From the NCBI RefSeq assembly GCF_000271665.2, contig NZ_CP010978.1, positions 528,501-592,500 on the forward strand: a DNA stretch of 64,000 bases. The letters run 5' to 3'. Origin of the DNA: Pelosinus fermentans JBW45 (GTDB lineage: Bacteria; Bacillota; Negativicutes; DSM-13327). Below, piece by piece: positions 63,614 through 64,000 of the stretch (position 1 is its first letter; the number at the start of each line of letters is the position of its first letter). The notes beneath the pieces were generated by a model. It saw nothing but the letters and a program-made list of their open reading frames with translations. It had not been told where the DNA came from and searched no databases. A program made the translations under genes and the position numbers.

Positions 63614-63642
63614 ATTATATCAATGTTTTATAATCATGTCAA
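63614..63642 (-). promoter_or_regulatory. Consensus sigma-A promoter of the amtB operon
   Basis: On the minus strand TTGACA (63642-63637), a 17-bp spacer and TATAAT (63619-63614) match consensus exactly. A promoter this strong fits control at the RNA level by the leader that follows. Otherwise 63643-63802 shows nothing recognisable. Confidence 0.92.
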
Positions 63643-63802
63643 TAAAGAAACGCAAAATAAAAATCCGAACAAAAATAATATATTTCTATATAAAATTCGA
63701 TAAAAATAGGTTATAATAATTTCTGGATTTGTAAAAAGTGTAAAAGTACAAGTCTATTTTTAATGTTGTATTATATATAGAAGCTTAATCATAAAGAGTT
63801 TA

Positions 63803-63855
63803 TGAACCACAAAGGCACAATGCCGCTAACGCGGCACGCAAAGGAGTGCACGAAA
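63803..63855. repeat. Dispersed hairpin repeat, left arm only
   Basis: TGAACCACAAAGGCACAATG with nested TGCCGC-TAAC-GCGGCA, then CGCAAAGGAGTGCACG. No right arm follows before the next gene. Confidence 0.8.
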
Positions 63856-63910
63856 AAATAAATCGCGTAGCGTTTTACTAACGTAAATATGGATGGGAAG
63901 GAGCAAGATA

Positions 63911-64000
63911 ATGCAAAGCAAATATGATGTAGTGATTATTGGCGGAGGTCCGTCGGCAATTTTTGCCGCCTATGAACTAGTGTCCAGCAATCCAGCTATT
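63911..64000 (+). CDS. FAD-dependent oxidoreductase, 3'-truncated by the window edge
   Basis: Only the first 30 residues are visible. They contain the dinucleotide-binding start YDVVIIGGGPSAIFAAYELV, which resembles COG2509-type FAD-dependent dehydrogenases. GGAAGGAG precedes the ATG. The family cannot be fixed from this fragment. Confidence 0.75.
   Translation, partial: MQSKYDVVIIGGGPSAIFAAYELVSSNPAI

Overview
The window looks like a chromosomal segment of a low-GC, spore-forming Bacillota. The Gram-positive-style AGGAGG ribosome sites, GlgC/GlgD pairs, a T-box leader, an ANTAR-type leader and short-Q-loop cytochrome bd fit Negativicutes (Sporomusaceae, Pelosinus-like). That placement is inference from gene content, not a database match.

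Layout. 1-6.3 kb: the end of a chemoreceptor, a PAS/AAA+/Fis sigma-54 activator, and a CoA-transferase (two subunits) plus thiolase operon with a well-formed -24/-12 promoter and paired dyads placed as activator sites. 6.3-9.9 kb: a VOC-fold protein and a GAF-PAS-GGDEF-HD-GYP c-di-GMP enzyme. 10-27 kb: a large glycogen block, glgC-glgD-glgP, then glgP-glgB-glgC-glgD-glgA and a GH13-GH77 fusion. ADP-glucose synthesis and phosphorolysis are therefore both duplicated. 27-38.5 kb: an oxygen/redox region with an Rrf2 regulator, cydAB, a D-lactate-dehydrogenase-like FAD/Fe-S protein, an L,D-transpeptidase and cydDC.

38.45-40.05 kb: a small decayed integrative element. It is bounded by a 25-bp perfect direct repeat made from the end of cydC, and it holds a frameshifted tyrosine-recombinase tail, integrase arm-type repeats and an orphan TctC lipoprotein. 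40-45.3 kb: a DUF2225 protein, then serA-DUF1015-serC behind a serine-type T-box. 45.5-51.2 kb: a thioredoxin-reductase-like flavoprotein lacking the NADPH motif, a YkvI-type transporter, a PAS-HD-GYP protein, serS behind its own attenuator, and a Pro/Thr/Ser-rich single-pass protein. 51.4-60.8 kb: a PAS-GGDTF-EAL protein, tRNA-Gln(CTG), topoisomerase III, a small secreted protein, a LuxR-type response regulator and a hybrid kinase. 60.8-63.6 kb, minus strand: amtB and two PII genes, preceded by a consensus promoter and a leader with two hexaloop hairpins, each overlapping a terminator, as expected for ANTAR antitermination. The window ends in the start of an FAD-dependent oxidoreductase.

Running through the intergenic gaps is a family of imperfect hairpin repeats (arms like GAACCACAAAGGCAC) found nine or so times and never inside a gene. 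The most noteworthy items are the tandem hexaloop/terminator leader of amtB, the ghost integrative element at cydC, the NADPH-motif-less thioredoxin reductase with a promoter element shared with the VOC gene, and the sigma-54 circuit.
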